The notes beneath the pieces are model-generated. The model had not been told where the DNA came from. It searched no databases and saw nothing but the letters and a program-made list of their open reading frames with translations. From Noviherbaspirillum denitrificans (lineage in GTDB: Bacteria > Pseudomonadota > Gammaproteobacteria > Burkholderiales > Burkholderiaceae_D): DNA of 41,615 nucleotides. Positions within the stretch are counted from its first letter, which is position 1, and every line of letters begins with the position of its first letter. Location: assembly GCF_002211445.1 (NCBI RefSeq), contig NZ_LSTO01000001.1, positions 4,365,460 to 4,407,074 on the forward strand. The letters are read 5' to 3'. Made by a program: the position numbers and the translations under genes. Positions 18,708 to 28,087 of the stretch are shown here, piece by piece.

Positions 18708-20693
18708 ATGTTTTCGGCACTTGAACTCACGCTGATCCTGTTGAGCGCCGCCGTGCTCGGCGTGGTCGCGTTCCGCATGTTGCACCTGCCGCCAATGCTG
18801 GGTTACCTGGTGGTCGGCATCGTGATCGGGCCGCACGGTTTCGGCATGGCGACGGAAAACGCCACCACCCACGTGCTTGCCGAGTTCGGGGTCGTCTTTC
18901 TGATGTTTTCGATCGGCCTCGAGTTTTCGTTGCCGAAACTGATATCGATGCGCCGGACCGTGTTCGGCCTCGGCATGGCGCAAGTGCTGCTGACGATCGC
19001 GGCGACCATGGTATTCGGCTGGGTGATGGCGCGCTTTCTGCCGCAGCTCGTCGATATCAGCTGGCGCGCGGCATTTGCGCTCGGCGGCGCGCTGGCGATG
19101 TCGTCCACGGCTATCGTTTCCAAGCTGCTGACGGAACGGCTGGAACTCGACAGCCCGCACGGCCGGCAGATCTTCGGCATCCTGCTGTTCCAGGATCTGG
19201 CGGTGGTGCCCTTGCTGATCCTCGTGCCGGCGCTTGCAAAGAACACCCAAGACCTTCTGCCGACGCTGGCGCTGGCGACCATGAAGGCCGGCATCGTGCT
19301 GGTGCTGCTGCTCGTAATCGGGCAGCGCCTGATGCGCGGGTGGTTCCATATCGTCGTCAAGCGGCGCTCGCAGGAACTGTTCATGCTCAACCTGCTGCTC
19401 ATCACGCTGGGCGCGGCATGGATCACGGAAAAGGCCGGGCTGTCACTGGCGCTCGGCGCTTTCGTCGCCGGCATGCTGATTTCGGAAACCGAATACCGGC
19501 ATCAGGTGGAAGAGGACATCAAGCCGTTCCGCGACGTGTTGCTCGGGCTGTTCTTCATTACCGTCGGCATGCTGTTGAACGTTCGCCTGGTGCTGGAAAA
19601 CTGGTGGCTGGTGCTGCTGCTGCTCTCCGGTCCGGTGCTGCTGAAATTCGGTCTGATTGCCGCGTTGACTAGGCTTACCGGCGCATCGACCGGCGTTTCT
19701 CTCCGTACCGGCCTGGGGCTGGCGCAGGCCGGTGAGTTCGGCTTCGTGCTGCTGAACCAGGCGGGCGGTTTGCAATTGATGGACCCGCTGCTGATCCAGC
19801 TCATCCTGGCATCGATGGTGCTGTCCATGCTGGCGGCACCCTTCATCATCGCCAAGTCCGATGCCATCGTCATGAAGCTGTCGTCCAATGAATGGATGAT
19901 GCAATCGCTGGCACTGACGCAGATTGCGACGCGCACCATGACCACGCAGCAGCACGTCCTGATCGCCGGCTTTGGCCGCACCGGCCAGAGCCTGGCCAAG
20001 CTGCTGGAAGAAGAGGGGATTGCCTACCATGCGCTCGATCTCGACCCGGACCGCGTGCGCGAGGCGCAGGCCGCCGGCGCGAACGTATCGTACGGCGATG
20101 CCGCCCGTCGCGAAAGTCTTGTTGCCGCGGGTATCCATCGCGCGGCGGCGCTCGTGGTCACCTATGCCAGCACGCCCTCGGCCCTGAAGGTCCTGCATTT
20201 CGCGCATGAACTGGCGCCGGCCTTGCCAGTGATCGTGCGCAGCCATGACGATTCGGAACTGGACAAGCTGCGTGAAGCGGGGGCTGCGGAAGTCGTCCCT
20301 GAAGCCCTCGAGGGCAGCCTCATGCTGGCGTCCCATGCACTGGTGATGCTGGGCGTGCCGCTGCGCCGCGTGGTGCACCGCGTGCAGGCGGCTCGCGACG
20401 AGCGTTACGCTTCCTTGCGCGGCTATTTCCACGGTGCCAGCGATGCGCCGGAAGACGCGGAACACCTGCATGTGCGGCTGCATTCCGTCACCCTTCCCGA
20501 AGGGGCGAACGCCATCGGCAAGGCGCTCTCGGCACTGCGGTTGGCCGAGGCCGGCGCAGAGGTCACCATTGTCCGGCGCGGCAAGAGCCGCATTGAGGTC
20601 AAGCCTGAAATCGTACTGCAGGCCGGCGACATCATCGTGCTGCGCGGCGCTACCGAAGGGGTTGCGCGCGCCGAGGAGCGGCTGCTCAAATAA
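18708..20693 (+). CDS. CPA2 monovalent cation:proton antiporter with RCK domains (YbaL/KefB-like)
   Basis: Inner-membrane antiporter, probably K+/H+ exchange or efflux. About 12-13 membrane segments fill residues 5-385. The conserved CPA2 motif FQDLAVVPLL (about 161-170, Asp163) is present. A TrkA-N/RCK nucleotide-binding domain begins at about 413 with HVLIAGFGRTGQSLAKLL and has the acidic residue of LDLDPDRV that binds the ribose of NAD. A TrkA-C domain (about 575-655) ends the protein. At 661 residues it is longer than KefB/KefC (about 600-620). No KefG/KefF ancillary gene is nearby. The start ATG has no strong Shine-Dalgarno. It diverges from kdsD across about 200 bases. Confidence 0.9.
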   Translation: MFSALELTLILLSAAVLGVVAFRMLHLPPMLGYLVVGIVIGPHGFGMATENATTHVLAEFGVVFLMFSIGLEFSLPKLISMRRTVFGLGMAQVLLTIAATMVFGWVMARFLPQLVDISWRAAFALGGALAMSSTAIVSKLLTERLELDSPHGRQIFGILLFQDLAVVPLLILVPALAKNTQDLLPTLALATMKAGIVLVLLLVIGQRLMRGWFHIVVKRRSQELFMLNLLLITLGAAWITEKAGLSLALGAFVAGMLISETEYRHQVEEDIKPFRDVLLGLFFITVGMLLNVRLVLENWWLVLLLLSGPVLLKFGLIAALTRLTGASTGVSLRTGLGLAQAGEFGFVLLNQAGGLQLMDPLLIQLILASMVLSMLAAPFIIAKSDAIVMKLSSNEWMMQSLALTQIATRTMTTQQHVLIAGFGRTGQSLAKLLEEEGIAYHALDLDPDRVREAQAAGANVSYGDAARRESLVAAGIHRAAALVVTYASTPSALKVLHFAHELAPALPVIVRSHDDSELDKLREAGAAEVVPEALEGSLMLASHALVMLGVPLRRVVHRVQAARDERYASLRGYFHGASDAPEDAEHLHVRLHSVTLPEGANAIGKALSALRLAEAGAEVTIVRRGKSRIEVKPEIVLQAGDIIVLRGATEGVARAEERLLK

Positions 20694-20780
20694 TGTGCGT
20701 GTTTCTCCATGGGAAACGTGCGCCCGCATATCTCGCTACAATGCCCGGACAGCCTTCGACCTCTCCGAAAGAATTTAAAC

Positions 20781-21689
20781 ATGCAAGTGTTTGAGCGCAT
20801 CCTCGGCATCATCCTGCCGGTCTTCATCATCATTGCGGTGGGATATGGGTACGCGAGATTCAGGGGCGAGCGCGTCAGGAGTGACATGGCGTCGGTCAAC
20901 CGCGTGAGCATGGATGTGCTGTGTCCGCTGCTTGTGTTCACGGCGCTGGCGGCGAAGGATTTCGACCTCGTCCACAACAGTACGCTGATCCTCGCCGGCG
21001 TCCTGATCGCGCTTGGGTCGGGGCTGATCGCGTGGCCGGTCGCGCGCCTGTTCGGCTACGATGCGCGCACCTTCATCCCACCAATGATGTACAACAATTG
21101 CGGCAACATGGGCCTGCCGCTTGCGGCGCTGGCCTTCGGTCCCTCGGGGTTGTCCGCCGCTGTCGCCTTGTTCATGGCTTGCAACCTGATTTACTTCTCC
21201 GCCGGCATCAAGATCATCGAAAGCGGGCGCAGCTATCACACCCCGATGTGGAAATTCCTCGTCAGCCCGATGATGCTGTCGATGGCGATCGGCATGCTGT
21301 TTGCGATCTTCAAGATCACGCTGCCCGCGCCGTTGATGATGGCGCTGAAGATGCTCGGCGACTCCTGCATTCCTATCATGCTGTTCGCCCTCGGCGTGCG
21401 CATGCTCGATGTGAATTTCAAGAGTTGGAGCATCGGGCTGATGGGAGCGATAGTCTGTCCCGTGAGCGGGCTGATTGTCGCCTGGCTGCTGGACGGCGTG
21501 CTGACCCTGACGAATGCACAGCGCGGCCAGATGTACCTGTTTGCTTCGCTGCCGCCCGCGGTGTTCTGCTTCATGGTGGCCGAGCAATACAAGCAGGAGC
21601 CGGATAAAGTGGCGTCGATCGTGCTGCTGGGGAACCTCGCGGCGCTGGCTTTCGTGCCGCTCGGTCTCTGGATGGGACTGCCGCGCTAA
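20781..21689 (+). CDS. AEC (auxin efflux carrier) family transporter
   Basis: Inner-membrane carrier of the AEC/PIN-like family, which exports organic acids such as malonate or malate in bacteria; the substrate cannot be read here. About 10 hydrophobic segments are visible, with the family motif MYNNCGNMGLPLAALAFG (about 110-127) around the broken fourth/fifth helices and a C-terminal repeat containing SLPPAVFCFMVAEQY. Starting at 20781 gives 302 residues; a frame start at 20709 would add a non-conserved 24-residue leader. The stop overlaps the end of convergent acyP by four bases. Confidence 0.88.
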   Translation: MQVFERILGIILPVFIIIAVGYGYARFRGERVRSDMASVNRVSMDVLCPLLVFTALAAKDFDLVHNSTLILAGVLIALGSGLIAWPVARLFGYDARTFIPPMMYNNCGNMGLPLAALAFGPSGLSAAVALFMACNLIYFSAGIKIIESGRSYHTPMWKFLVSPMMLSMAIGMLFAIFKITLPAPLMMALKMLGDSCIPIMLFALGVRMLDVNFKSWSIGLMGAIVCPVSGLIVAWLLDGVLTLTNAQRGQMYLFASLPPAVFCFMVAEQYKQEPDKVASIVLLGNLAALAFVPLGLWMGLPR

Positions 21690-21961
21690 GCGGTCGGCCT
21701 GACTTCAAATACGCCGGCAACAGATGCGTCGTCTATTTCACTGACGACGACTTCCGTCACCCGCGCTTCCGCCGGGCCGCGGCGCGACCAGGCGGTGATT
21801 CTTTCCACCGCGTCGGGCGCGCCGTCCACCACGGCTTCCACTGAACCATCCCTGCGGTTGCGTACCCAGCCTGCGAGCTGCAGCGCGCGTGCCTGTGCCT
21901 CGAAGGAGACGCGGTAACCGACGCCTTGCACCAGTCCGGAAATACGCAAGTGGGTGGCCAT
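21686..21961 (-). CDS. acyP: Acylphosphatase
   Basis: Small hydrolase of acyl phosphates. The family core is LRISGLVQGVGYRVSFEAQA, where the arginine of GYR is the phosphate-binding catalytic residue, followed by GWVRNRRDGSVEAVVDG with the catalytic asparagine. At 91 residues it is normal. It starts 9 bases after the uvrA stop on the same strand and probably shares its transcript; it ends against the convergent AEC transporter gene. Confidence 0.95.
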   Translation of the reverse strand: MATHLRISGLVQGVGYRVSFEAQARALQLAGWVRNRRDGSVEAVVDGAPDAVERITAWSRRGPAEARVTEVVVSEIDDASVAGVFEVRPTA

Positions 21962-21970
21962 GGCTTTTCC

Positions 21971-24823
21971 TTATTTTTTCTTGAGCATTGGTACGAGGTA
22001 CTTGCCGGTGACGCTCGCCGCGTTCTTCGCCACTTCTTCCGGTGAACCGGCGGCGATGATCCGGCCGCCGCCCGCGCCGCCTTCCGGCCCGAGGTCGACA
22101 ATCCAGTCCGCGGTCTTGATGACGTCCAGGTTGTGCTCGATGATGACCACGGTATTGCCCTGGTCGCGCAGGCGATGGATCACCTTCAGCAGCAGGTCGA
22201 TGTCATGGAAGTGCAGGCCGGTGGTCGGTTCGTCGAGGATGTACAGCGTGCGTCCCGTGTCCCGCTTGGACAGCTCCAGCGACAGCTTCACGCGCTGCGC
22301 CTCGCCGCCCGACAGCGTCGTTGCACTCTGGCCAAGGCGAATGTAGCCGAGGCCGACGTCGAGCAGGGTCTGCAGCTTGCGCGCCACGACAGGCACCGGC
22401 TTGAAGAACTCGTGCGCTTCCTCGACCGTCATCTCCAGCACTTCGTGGATGTTCTTGCCCTTGTACTGGACTTCCAGCGTCTCGCGGTTGTAGCGCTTTC
22501 CGTGGCAGACGTCGCAAGGCACGTACACATCCGGCAGGAAGTGCATCTCCACCTTCAGTACGCCGTCGCCCTGGCAGGCTTCGCAGCGGCCGCCCTTGAC
22601 GTTGAACGAGAAGCGTCCGGCGCTGTAGCCGCGTTCCTTCGAAGAAGGCACTTCCGAGAACAGGTCGCGGATCGGCGTGAAGACGCCGGTGTAGGTCGCC
22701 GGGTTCGAGCGCGGCGTGCGGCCGATCGGTGCCTGGTCGACCGAAATCACCTTGTCGAAATGCTCCAGTCCGCTGATCGTTTCGTACGGCGACGGCTCGG
22801 TCTGCGAACCGTACAGGTGGCGCGCGGCCGCGTGGTAAAGCGTGTCGTTGACCAGCGTCGACTTGCCCGAGCCGGATACGCCGGTGACGCAGGTCAGCAG
22901 GCCAACCGGCAGGTCGAGCTTCACATTCTTCAGGTTGTTGCCTGATGCGCCGGTAATCACGAGCTGGCGCTCCGGATCGGGCGCAGTGCGCTTCTTCGGC
23001 ACGTTGATGGCCAGCGTGCCGTTCAGGTATTTCGCCGTCAGCGATTTCTTGTTCTTCAGGATGTCGTTCAGCGGTCCCTTGGCGATGACTTCACCGCCAT
23101 GCACACCCGCGCCGACACCCATATCGACGATGAAGTCGGCGCAGCGGATCGCATCTTCATCATGCTCGACCACCAGCACGCTGTTACCGATGTCGCGCAG
23201 GTGCTTGAGCGTGGCGATCAGGCGGTCGTTGTCGCGCTGATGCAGGCCGATCGACGGTTCGTCCAGCACGTACATCACGCCGGTCAGGCCGGAACCGATC
23301 TGCGACGCAAGGCGGATGCGCTGCGCCTCGCCGCCGGATAGTGTGTCCGCGCTGCGTTCCAGCGACAGGTAATCGAGGCCGACGTTGTTCAGGAACTTCA
23401 GGCGCGACACGATTTCCTTGATGATGCGGTCGGCGATTTCCTTCTTCGCGCCGGTGAGCTTGAGCTTCTCGAAGAATTCCAGCGTGTCGCGCAGCGGCGT
23501 GATCGCCACTTCATGGATCGAGCGTTCCTGCTTGCCGGTGCCGACCTTCACGTAGCGCGCTTCCACGCGCAGGCGGGCGCCCTTGCAGGTCGGGCATTCC
23601 TTCTGGTTGATGAACTTCGCCAGCTCTTCCTTCACCGCCATGGAGTCGGTTTCGCGGTAGCGGCGCTGCAGGTTGTTCACCACGCCTTCGAAGGTGTGCT
23701 CGCGCACCACGGCGCGGCCGCGTTCATTGATATAAGTGAACGGGATGGTCTGCCGGCCGGAGCCGTACAACACAGCCTGTTGCGCCGATTCGGGCAGCTT
23801 CTCGAAGGGCATGTCGATGTCGAAGCCGTAGTGTTCGGCGATATTCGATAGCATCTGGAAATAGAACTGGTTGCGGCGGTCCCAACCCTTGATCGCACCG
23901 CTGGCGAGCGACAGGTTGGGGAAGGCGACGATGCGCTTCGGATCGAAGAACTCGATATGGCCGAGGCCGTCGCATTCCGGGCAGGCGCCCATCGGATTGT
24001 TGAACGAGAACAGGCGCGGTTCCAGCTCCTGCAGTGAATAGCCGCAGGTGGGGCAGGCGAACTTGTTCGAGAACAGGTGCTCCTTGCCGCTGTCCATTTC
24101 CAGCGCGATCGCGCGGCCTTCGGCCAGGCGCAGCGCGGTTTCGAAGCTTTCGGCCAGGCGCTGCTTCACCTCCGCCTTGATCTTCAGGCGGTCGACGACG
24201 ACGTCGATGGTGTGCTTCTCGGTCTTCTTCAGCTTGGGCAGGTCGTCCACCTCATAGATGCGCGCCGCATGCGTGCCGCTCTGGATGCGGAAGCGGACGA
24301 AGCCCTGCGCCTGCATTTCCTCGAACAGGTCGACGTGCTCGCCCTTGCGGTTGGCGACCACCGGCGCGAGGATCATCAGCTTGGTGTCTTCCGGCATGGC
24401 CAGAACGGCATCGACCATTTGCGACACCGACTGCGCGGCCAGCGGGTTTTCCGGGTGGTCGGGGCAATAGGGCGTACCAACGCGCGCGTACAGCAGGCGC
24501 AGATAGTCGTGGATCTCGGTCACGGTGCCGACCGTCGAGCGTGGATTGTGCGAGGTGGCCTTCTGCTCGATCGAGATTGCGGGCGACAGGCCTTCGATCA
24601 GGTCCACGTCCGGCTTTTCCATCAACTGCAGGAACTGGCGCGCATAGGCCGACAGCGATTCGACGTAGCGGCGCTGGCCCTCCGCATAGAGGGTGTCGAA
24701 TGCCAGTGACGATTTGCCGGAGCCGGACAAGCCGGTAATGACGATCAATTGGTTGCGCGGCAATTCCAGATTGATATTCTTCAGGTTATGCGTGCGCGCA
24801 CCGCGAATTCTTATTTCTTCCAT
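21971..24823 (-). CDS. uvrA: Excinuclease ABC subunit A
   Basis: Damage-sensing ATPase of nucleotide excision repair. Two ABC modules are complete: Walker [14 protein letters not shown] (about 32-44) and [13 protein letters not shown] (about 645), each with an LSGGEAQR signature and a Walker B ending in DEP. Two zinc-binding modules show [20 protein letters not shown]...CPEC (near 255) and [20 protein letters not shown]...CDVC (near 745). At 950 residues it is full length. It diverges from the MFS gene; I saw no LexA-type CTGT-N8-ACAG site in the short intergenic region, so SOS control is not supported here. Confidence 0.98.
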   Translation of the reverse strand: MEEIRIRGARTHNLKNINLELPRNQLIVITGLSGSGKSSLAFDTLYAEGQRRYVESLSAYARQFLQLMEKPDVDLIEGLSPAISIEQKATSHNPRSTVGTVTEIHDYLRLLYARVGTPYCPDHPENPLAAQSVSQMVDAVLAMPEDTKLMILAPVVANRKGEHVDLFEEMQAQGFVRFRIQSGTHAARIYEVDDLPKLKKTEKHTIDVVVDRLKIKAEVKQRLAESFETALRLAEGRAIALEMDSGKEHLFSNKFACPTCGYSLQELEPRLFSFNNPMGACPECDGLGHIEFFDPKRIVAFPNLSLASGAIKGWDRRNQFYFQMLSNIAEHYGFDIDMPFEKLPESAQQAVLYGSGRQTIPFTYINERGRAVVREHTFEGVVNNLQRRYRETDSMAVKEELAKFINQKECPTCKGARLRVEARYVKVGTGKQERSIHEVAITPLRDTLEFFEKLKLTGAKKEIADRIIKEIVSRLKFLNNVGLDYLSLERSADTLSGGEAQRIRLASQIGSGLTGVMYVLDEPSIGLHQRDNDRLIATLKHLRDIGNSVLVVEHDEDAIRCADFIVDMGVGAGVHGGEVIAKGPLNDILKNKKSLTAKYLNGTLAINVPKKRTAPDPERQLVITGASGNNLKNVKLDLPVGLLTCVTGVSGSGKSTLVNDTLYHAAARHLYGSQTEPSPYETISGLEHFDKVISVDQAPIGRTPRSNPATYTGVFTPIRDLFSEVPSSKERGYSAGRFSFNVKGGRCEACQGDGVLKVEMHFLPDVYVPCDVCHGKRYNRETLEVQYKGKNIHEVLEMTVEEAHEFFKPVPVVARKLQTLLDVGLGYIRLGQSATTLSGGEAQRVKLSLELSKRDTGRTLYILDEPTTGLHFHDIDLLLKVIHRLRDQGNTVVIIEHNLDVIKTADWIVDLGPEGGAGGGRIIAAGSPEEVAKNAASVTGKYLVPMLKKK

Positions 24824-24931
24824 GAACTGCTTTCAACTTGCGCCGAACTCGGCTTTATACGGGTCAACCTGATACTATAACGGGTTTTGGAAGCCGCCGT
24901 ATTCGTCCGTTCCACTTCGTTTTTCTACCTG

Positions 24932-26158
24932 ATGTCATCCATTCCCTCCGCCGAACTGAGTCCGCGCATGTCGCGCCTGGAAATCCGGGCCAGCGCCTCG
25001 CTGGCATCGATCTTCGCGCTGCGCATGCTCGGCATGTTCCTGATCCTGCCCGTTTTTGCCGTCCATGCGCGCTCTCTGCCGGGCGGAGACAGTGCAACCA
25101 TGGTCGGCTTGGCAATGGGGATTTACGGCCTCACGCAGTCGTTCGGGCAGATCCCGTTCGGCGTCGCATCGGACAAGTACGGCCGCAAGCGCGTCATCAT
25201 CATCGGCCTGGTGCTGTTCGCGATCGGCTCCTTCATCGCGGCGGCGGCATCGAACCTGACCTGGGTGATCGTCGGCCGCGCCATCCAGGGGGCTGGAGCG
25301 ATTTCGGCGGCGGTGACCGCCTTCATTGCTGACTCGACCCGGGACGAGCACCGCACCAAGGCGATGGCGATGGTGGGTGGATCGATCGGCCTGACATTCG
25401 CCATCTCGCTGGTCGCCGCGCCCGCGATGTACAAGCTGATCGGCATGGAAGGCCTGTTCGCGCTGACCGGCATCCTGTCCTCGCTGGCCATCCTGGTCGT
25501 GCTCTATGTGGTGCCGCCGGCACCGCCGAAACCGCCGGTGAAAAATGTGCCGTTCTCCGAAGTGCTCGTCAACCGCGAACTGATGCGCCTGAATTTCGGC
25601 GTGTTCGCGCTTCACGTGACCCAGATGGCCATGTTCGTCATCGTGCCGTCTGCCCTGGTCCAGTACGCCGGCATGCCGCTGGCGACGCACTGGAAGGTTT
25701 ACCTGCCGGTCGTGCTGATTTCGTTTGCGTTCATGATGCCGCCGCTGCTGGCAGGCGAAAAGCGCGGGCTGATGAAGCAAGTGTTCCTGGCGGCCATCGT
25801 CCTGATGGCAATCGTGCAAGCCGGTTTCTGGATGTTCATGTCGAACCCGACCATGCCGTCCGCGGTGTTGATCGTGTTGTTATTGCTCTTCTTCATATCC
25901 TTCAACATACTGGAAGCCTGCCAGCCGTCGCTCGTCTCGCGCCTTGCGCCTGCGGCGGCGAAAGGTACGGCGCTTGGCATCTACAACACCCTGCAGGCGC
26001 TTGGCCTGTTCTGTGGCGGGGCGCTTGGAGGCTGGCTGCAACAACATTTTGGGGCGCCGTCCGTCTTCATCCTGGCGACAGTGCTGACTGTTGTCTGGAT
26101 TATAATTGCCGCCACCATGAAGAACGTGCCGCGCCGCGGCGCAGTGGCTGGCGCCTGA
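24932..26158 (+). CDS. MFS transporter, YajR-like
   Basis: Twelve-helix major facilitator superfamily permease, probably a drug or metabolite exporter. The N-half has SLASIFALRMLGMFLILPVFAVHA, then GIYGLTQSFGQIPFGVASDKYGRK, which contains the MFS motif A (GxxxDxxGRK-like), and GRAIQGAGAISAAVTAFIADSTRDE (motif of helices 4-5). The order and phrases match E. coli YajR, but the protein stops after the twelfth helix at about 408 residues and lacks the extra cytoplasmic YAM domain. The start is uncertain: ATG at 24932 is preferred, ATG 24968 and TTG 24887 are alternatives, and none has a good Shine-Dalgarno. It lies between uvrA and ssb, a conserved betaproteobacterial neighbourhood. Confidence 0.88.
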   Translation: MSSIPSAELSPRMSRLEIRASASLASIFALRMLGMFLILPVFAVHARSLPGGDSATMVGLAMGIYGLTQSFGQIPFGVASDKYGRKRVIIIGLVLFAIGSFIAAAASNLTWVIVGRAIQGAGAISAAVTAFIADSTRDEHRTKAMAMVGGSIGLTFAISLVAAPAMYKLIGMEGLFALTGILSSLAILVVLYVVPPAPPKPPVKNVPFSEVLVNRELMRLNFGVFALHVTQMAMFVIVPSALVQYAGMPLATHWKVYLPVVLISFAFMMPPLLAGEKRGLMKQVFLAAIVLMAIVQAGFWMFMSNPTMPSAVLIVLLLLFFISFNILEACQPSLVSRLAPAAAKGTALGIYNTLQALGLFCGGALGGWLQQHFGAPSVFILATVLTVVWIIIAATMKNVPRRGAVAGA

Positions 26159-26211
26159 CCCGTTTTGTCAGTACATACACGTTTCGTTTGTAAAAGCTTT
26201 AGGAGAAATTT

Positions 26212-26703
26212 ATGGCATCGGTAAACAAAGTCATCATCGTCGGCAACCTGGGGCGCGATCCTGAGACGCGCTACATGCCGAACGGCGATGCCGTCACCAA
26301 CATCGCGGTTGCGACCACCGAAAGCTGGAAAGACAAGAACTCGGGCGAAAAGAAAGAGCTGACCGAGTGGCACCGCATCACCTTTTACCGCAAGCTGGCT
26401 GAAATCGCCGGCCAATACCTGAAGAAGGGTTCGCAGATCTACGTCGAAGGGCGCCTGCAGACCCGCAAGTGGACCGACAAGGATGGCGTCGAGCGCTACA
26501 CCACCGAAATCATTGCCGACACCATGCAGATGCTGGGCAGCCGCCAAGGCATGGGCGGTGGTGGCGGTGGTGGCGGCAGCTCCATGGACGACGATTACGG
26601 CAGCGCTCCCGCACCGCGTCAAAGCTCGGGCGGCGGCCAGGCACGTCCGGCTTCGCGTCCGGCGCCGAATTTCAGCGACATGGACGACGACATTCCGTTC
26701 TAG
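26212..26703 (+). CDS. ssb: Single-stranded DNA-binding protein
   Basis: Homotetrameric ssDNA-binding protein for replication, recombination and repair. The OB-fold fills about residues 1-110 ([42 protein letters not shown]). A Gly-rich, then Ser/Pro/Gln/Arg linker follows (about 111-155), with a run of eight glycines. The acidic tip MDDDIPF, which recruits partner proteins, is intact. At 163 residues it is normal. A good Shine-Dalgarno AGGAGA precedes the ATG, and a strong terminator follows. Confidence 0.98.
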   Translation: MASVNKVIIVGNLGRDPETRYMPNGDAVTNIAVATTESWKDKNSGEKKELTEWHRITFYRKLAEIAGQYLKKGSQIYVEGRLQTRKWTDKDGVERYTTEIIADTMQMLGSRQGMGGGGGGGGSSMDDDYGSAPAPRQSSGGGQARPASRPAPNFSDMDDDIPF

Positions 26704-26736
26704 TGAGTACGTTTACTGGAAAATGTAGAAATAAGG

Positions 26737-26770
26737 AAACGAGGCCTGCAAATGCGGGCCTCGTTTCTTT
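26737..26770 (+). terminator. Intrinsic terminator of ssb
   Basis: A 10-base stem, AAACGAGGCC (26737-26746) with GGCCTCGTTT (26757-26766), and an extra TGCA/TGCG pairing in the loop, is followed by CTTTC. It starts 33 bases after the ssb stop and separates the conserved block from the accessory region. Confidence 0.88.
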
Positions 26771-27086
26771 CTGGCCATACAAAAAAGTTGATTACATGGA
26801 TTGTAGGGGCGGTACATCCAATTTTTGTTAAATATGGCGAGCGCAGGAATTCGTCCAACTCCTTTTCTCAGCGTGCAAAGGGATGCTCAAGGGAGCATTA
26901 AGGAAAAACCTGTTGGACTCTCATACGGTGGTAGGGTTATCCACGGCGCCGCTCGCCGCCCAATGCGCAGGGCAAGAGCGTGCGGCGCGGTGGGTAACCC
27001 GGGCGCCACCATGTTCAAGATTGAACAAGAACGGCGATTGGACGCGCAGCGACGCACAAATTAATGTTGCCAGCGCCTTAAGTCCA
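26771..27086. other. Gene-free region rich in inverted repeats
   Basis: No convincing gene lies between the ssb terminator and the XRE regulator. The sequence holds four dyads. First, an imperfect stem TGGATTGTA/TACATCCA (26797-26820) followed by ATTTTTG may be a second terminator. Second, ATGCTC/GAGCAT (26883-26898). Third, two 19-base arms (26934-26952 and 26982-27000) pair with only two mismatches around a 29-base loop. Fourth, the perfect palindrome TGTTCAAGATTGAACA lies at 27012-27027. These could be a structured RNA, a small non-autonomous element or protein-binding sites; I cannot decide which. Confidence 0.5.
26934..27000. repeat. Long imperfect inverted repeat (19-base arms)
   Basis: GGGTTATCCACGGCGCCGC at 26934-26952 is nearly the reverse complement of GCGGCGCGGTGGGTAACCC at 26982-27000: 17 of 19 positions pair. 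The GC-rich loop is 29 bases. No T-run follows on either strand, so a simple intrinsic terminator is unlikely. Confidence 0.7.
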
Positions 27087-27371
27087 TTAGTTCTCGTCGA
27101 GTATTTCGCTCACTTCGCCGCGTATACGCTGGAGCAACGCATCAAGATTATTTTCCTTATCCTGCATATAAGCGAGTAGGAGCAACGAAACGGGATGAAT
27201 TTTTAACGCAGATGCAAGGTTGTCAATTTTCTCCACAGTCGGGGATTTAATGCCGCGCTCAATGCTGCTTACATAGGTTCGACTTGAAACAACAGAAAAC
27301 TCTTCTTGGCTAATACCCTTACTTTTCCTGGCCGCGCGTAATGCTTGCCCGAATGTTCTTCTTGGATCCAT
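27087..27371 (-). CDS. Small XRE-family helix-turn-helix regulator
   Basis: DNA-binding protein of the Cro/CI (HTH_3) type. The domain spans about residues 7-65: FGQALRAARKSKGISQEEFS, then the recognition helix region SSRTYVSSIERGIKSPTVEKIDNLASAL. The acidic C-terminal helix (about 72-94, DALLQRIRGEVSEILDEN) may mediate dimerisation. Only 94 residues long, so there is no ligand domain. It diverges from an unknown gene (27528-28004), with an inverted repeat (27408-27440) between them that is a likely operator. No toxin gene with a recognisable family is adjacent; an antitoxin or autoregulator role is possible but unproven. Confidence 0.88.
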   Translation of the reverse strand: MDPRRTFGQALRAARKSKGISQEEFSVVSSRTYVSSIERGIKSPTVEKIDNLASALKIHPVSLLLLAYMQDKENNLDALLQRIRGEVSEILDEN

Positions 27372-27407
27372 CTTGCGTTCCCGATAAAAAGCAAGATGTT
27401 TTCGTGA

Positions 27408-27440
27408 TGAACACTTTAGCGCTACAATCTATAGTGTTCA
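27408..27440. promoter_or_regulatory. Inverted repeat, likely operator of the XRE regulator
   Basis: TGAACACT (27408-27415) and AGTGTTCA (27433-27440) are exact 8-base reverse complements 17 bases apart, in the gap between the divergent regulator and the unknown gene. TACAAT (27423-27428), a possible -10 for the plus-strand gene, lies between the arms, so binding could block transcription. A third partial half-site, AAGTGTTG, follows at 27443. Confidence 0.55.
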
Positions 27441-27527
27441 TTAAGTGTTGCAGCTGAGGAGATGTGCGTTCTTTTCCCGTTGGGACGTTTCACTCACAGC
27501 CGTAACCCCAGAGGTGGGAGTGTGCAG

Positions 27528-28004
27528 ATGGCGACTGATTACATAGTTGGAATGATCGAGTGTGAAGAGATAAAGGCCGGCAGTATAAGAGTCGTACGTG
27601 CGCAAAGCGCCGACGAGGCGGGCATTATCTATCGTCATTTCATTATTGCTAACGATGACAACTTCCAAGGCTGGGTTCGGGATAAAGATCCCGATTTCGG
27701 GTTTTGTACCAGATTCTTGATTGCGTCACCCGGCGAACATAAGTACTTTACAAAATGGCGCCGCTCGCCGGTCAAGTTTGAATTATTTAAGACCAGAGTC
27801 TTTCAGTATTTTGGTGAGTGTCCCAGTTTGGGCCAGAATTTTCTGGACGCGTACTTGGCAGATATAGATGACCCGACATGCGCCAATATGCCGCAGGAGC
27901 TATACGAGTTTGTGGCCGTGAGGGAAATGCGAGCTGAGCACATTGCTGTCGCACCAGTCGATTGGCTTACTGCAGCACTCGAGCGGCCGAAGCTTTCCTT
28001 CTAA
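27528..28004 (+). CDS. Hypothetical protein, divergent from XRE regulator
   Basis: I do not recognise this 158-residue protein. It is soluble and acidic to neutral, with no signal peptide or membrane segment. It is rich in aromatic residues (for example FQGWVRDKDPDFGFCTRF and KYFTKWRRSPVKFELFKTRVFQYFG) and has five cysteines or so without clear CxxC pairs. I chose ATG 27528 because GGGAG lies 7 bases upstream; an in-frame ATG at 27462 would add 22 residues that overlap the probable operator zone. It diverges from the XRE regulator and ends 12 bases before the IS21 left end. Its base composition is lower in GC than the core genes, suggesting acquisition. Confidence 0.65.
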   Translation: MATDYIVGMIECEEIKAGSIRVVRAQSADEAGIIYRHFIIANDDNFQGWVRDKDPDFGFCTRFLIASPGEHKYFTKWRRSPVKFELFKTRVFQYFGECPSLGQNFLDAYLADIDDPTCANMPQELYEFVAVREMRAEHIAVAPVDWLTAALERPKLSF

Positions 28005-28087
28005 AAGACCCTTAAATGTTGATGTTCACGTAAAAGTGACCCACGATTTTCATCGAATTTTGACCCACCCTTTTTATGCGTAGACGG

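Noticed and set aside
19443-20729. Long minus-strand frame opposite the CPA2 antiporter
   Set aside because: The antiporter has intact transmembrane and RCK motifs; the opposite frame shows none.
24824-24931. SOS box upstream of uvrA
   Set aside because: No CTGT-N8-ACAG match was found between uvrA and the MFS gene on either strand.
26825-27179. Two overlapping small plus-strand frames after ssb
   Set aside because: No Shine-Dalgarno, no recognisable protein, and they run through strong inverted repeats and into the XRE gene on the other strand.
27441-27668. Minus-strand frame opposite the unknown gene beside the XRE regulator
   Set aside because: The plus-strand frame is longer, has GGGAG at good spacing and fits the divergent layout; the opposite frame has neither.
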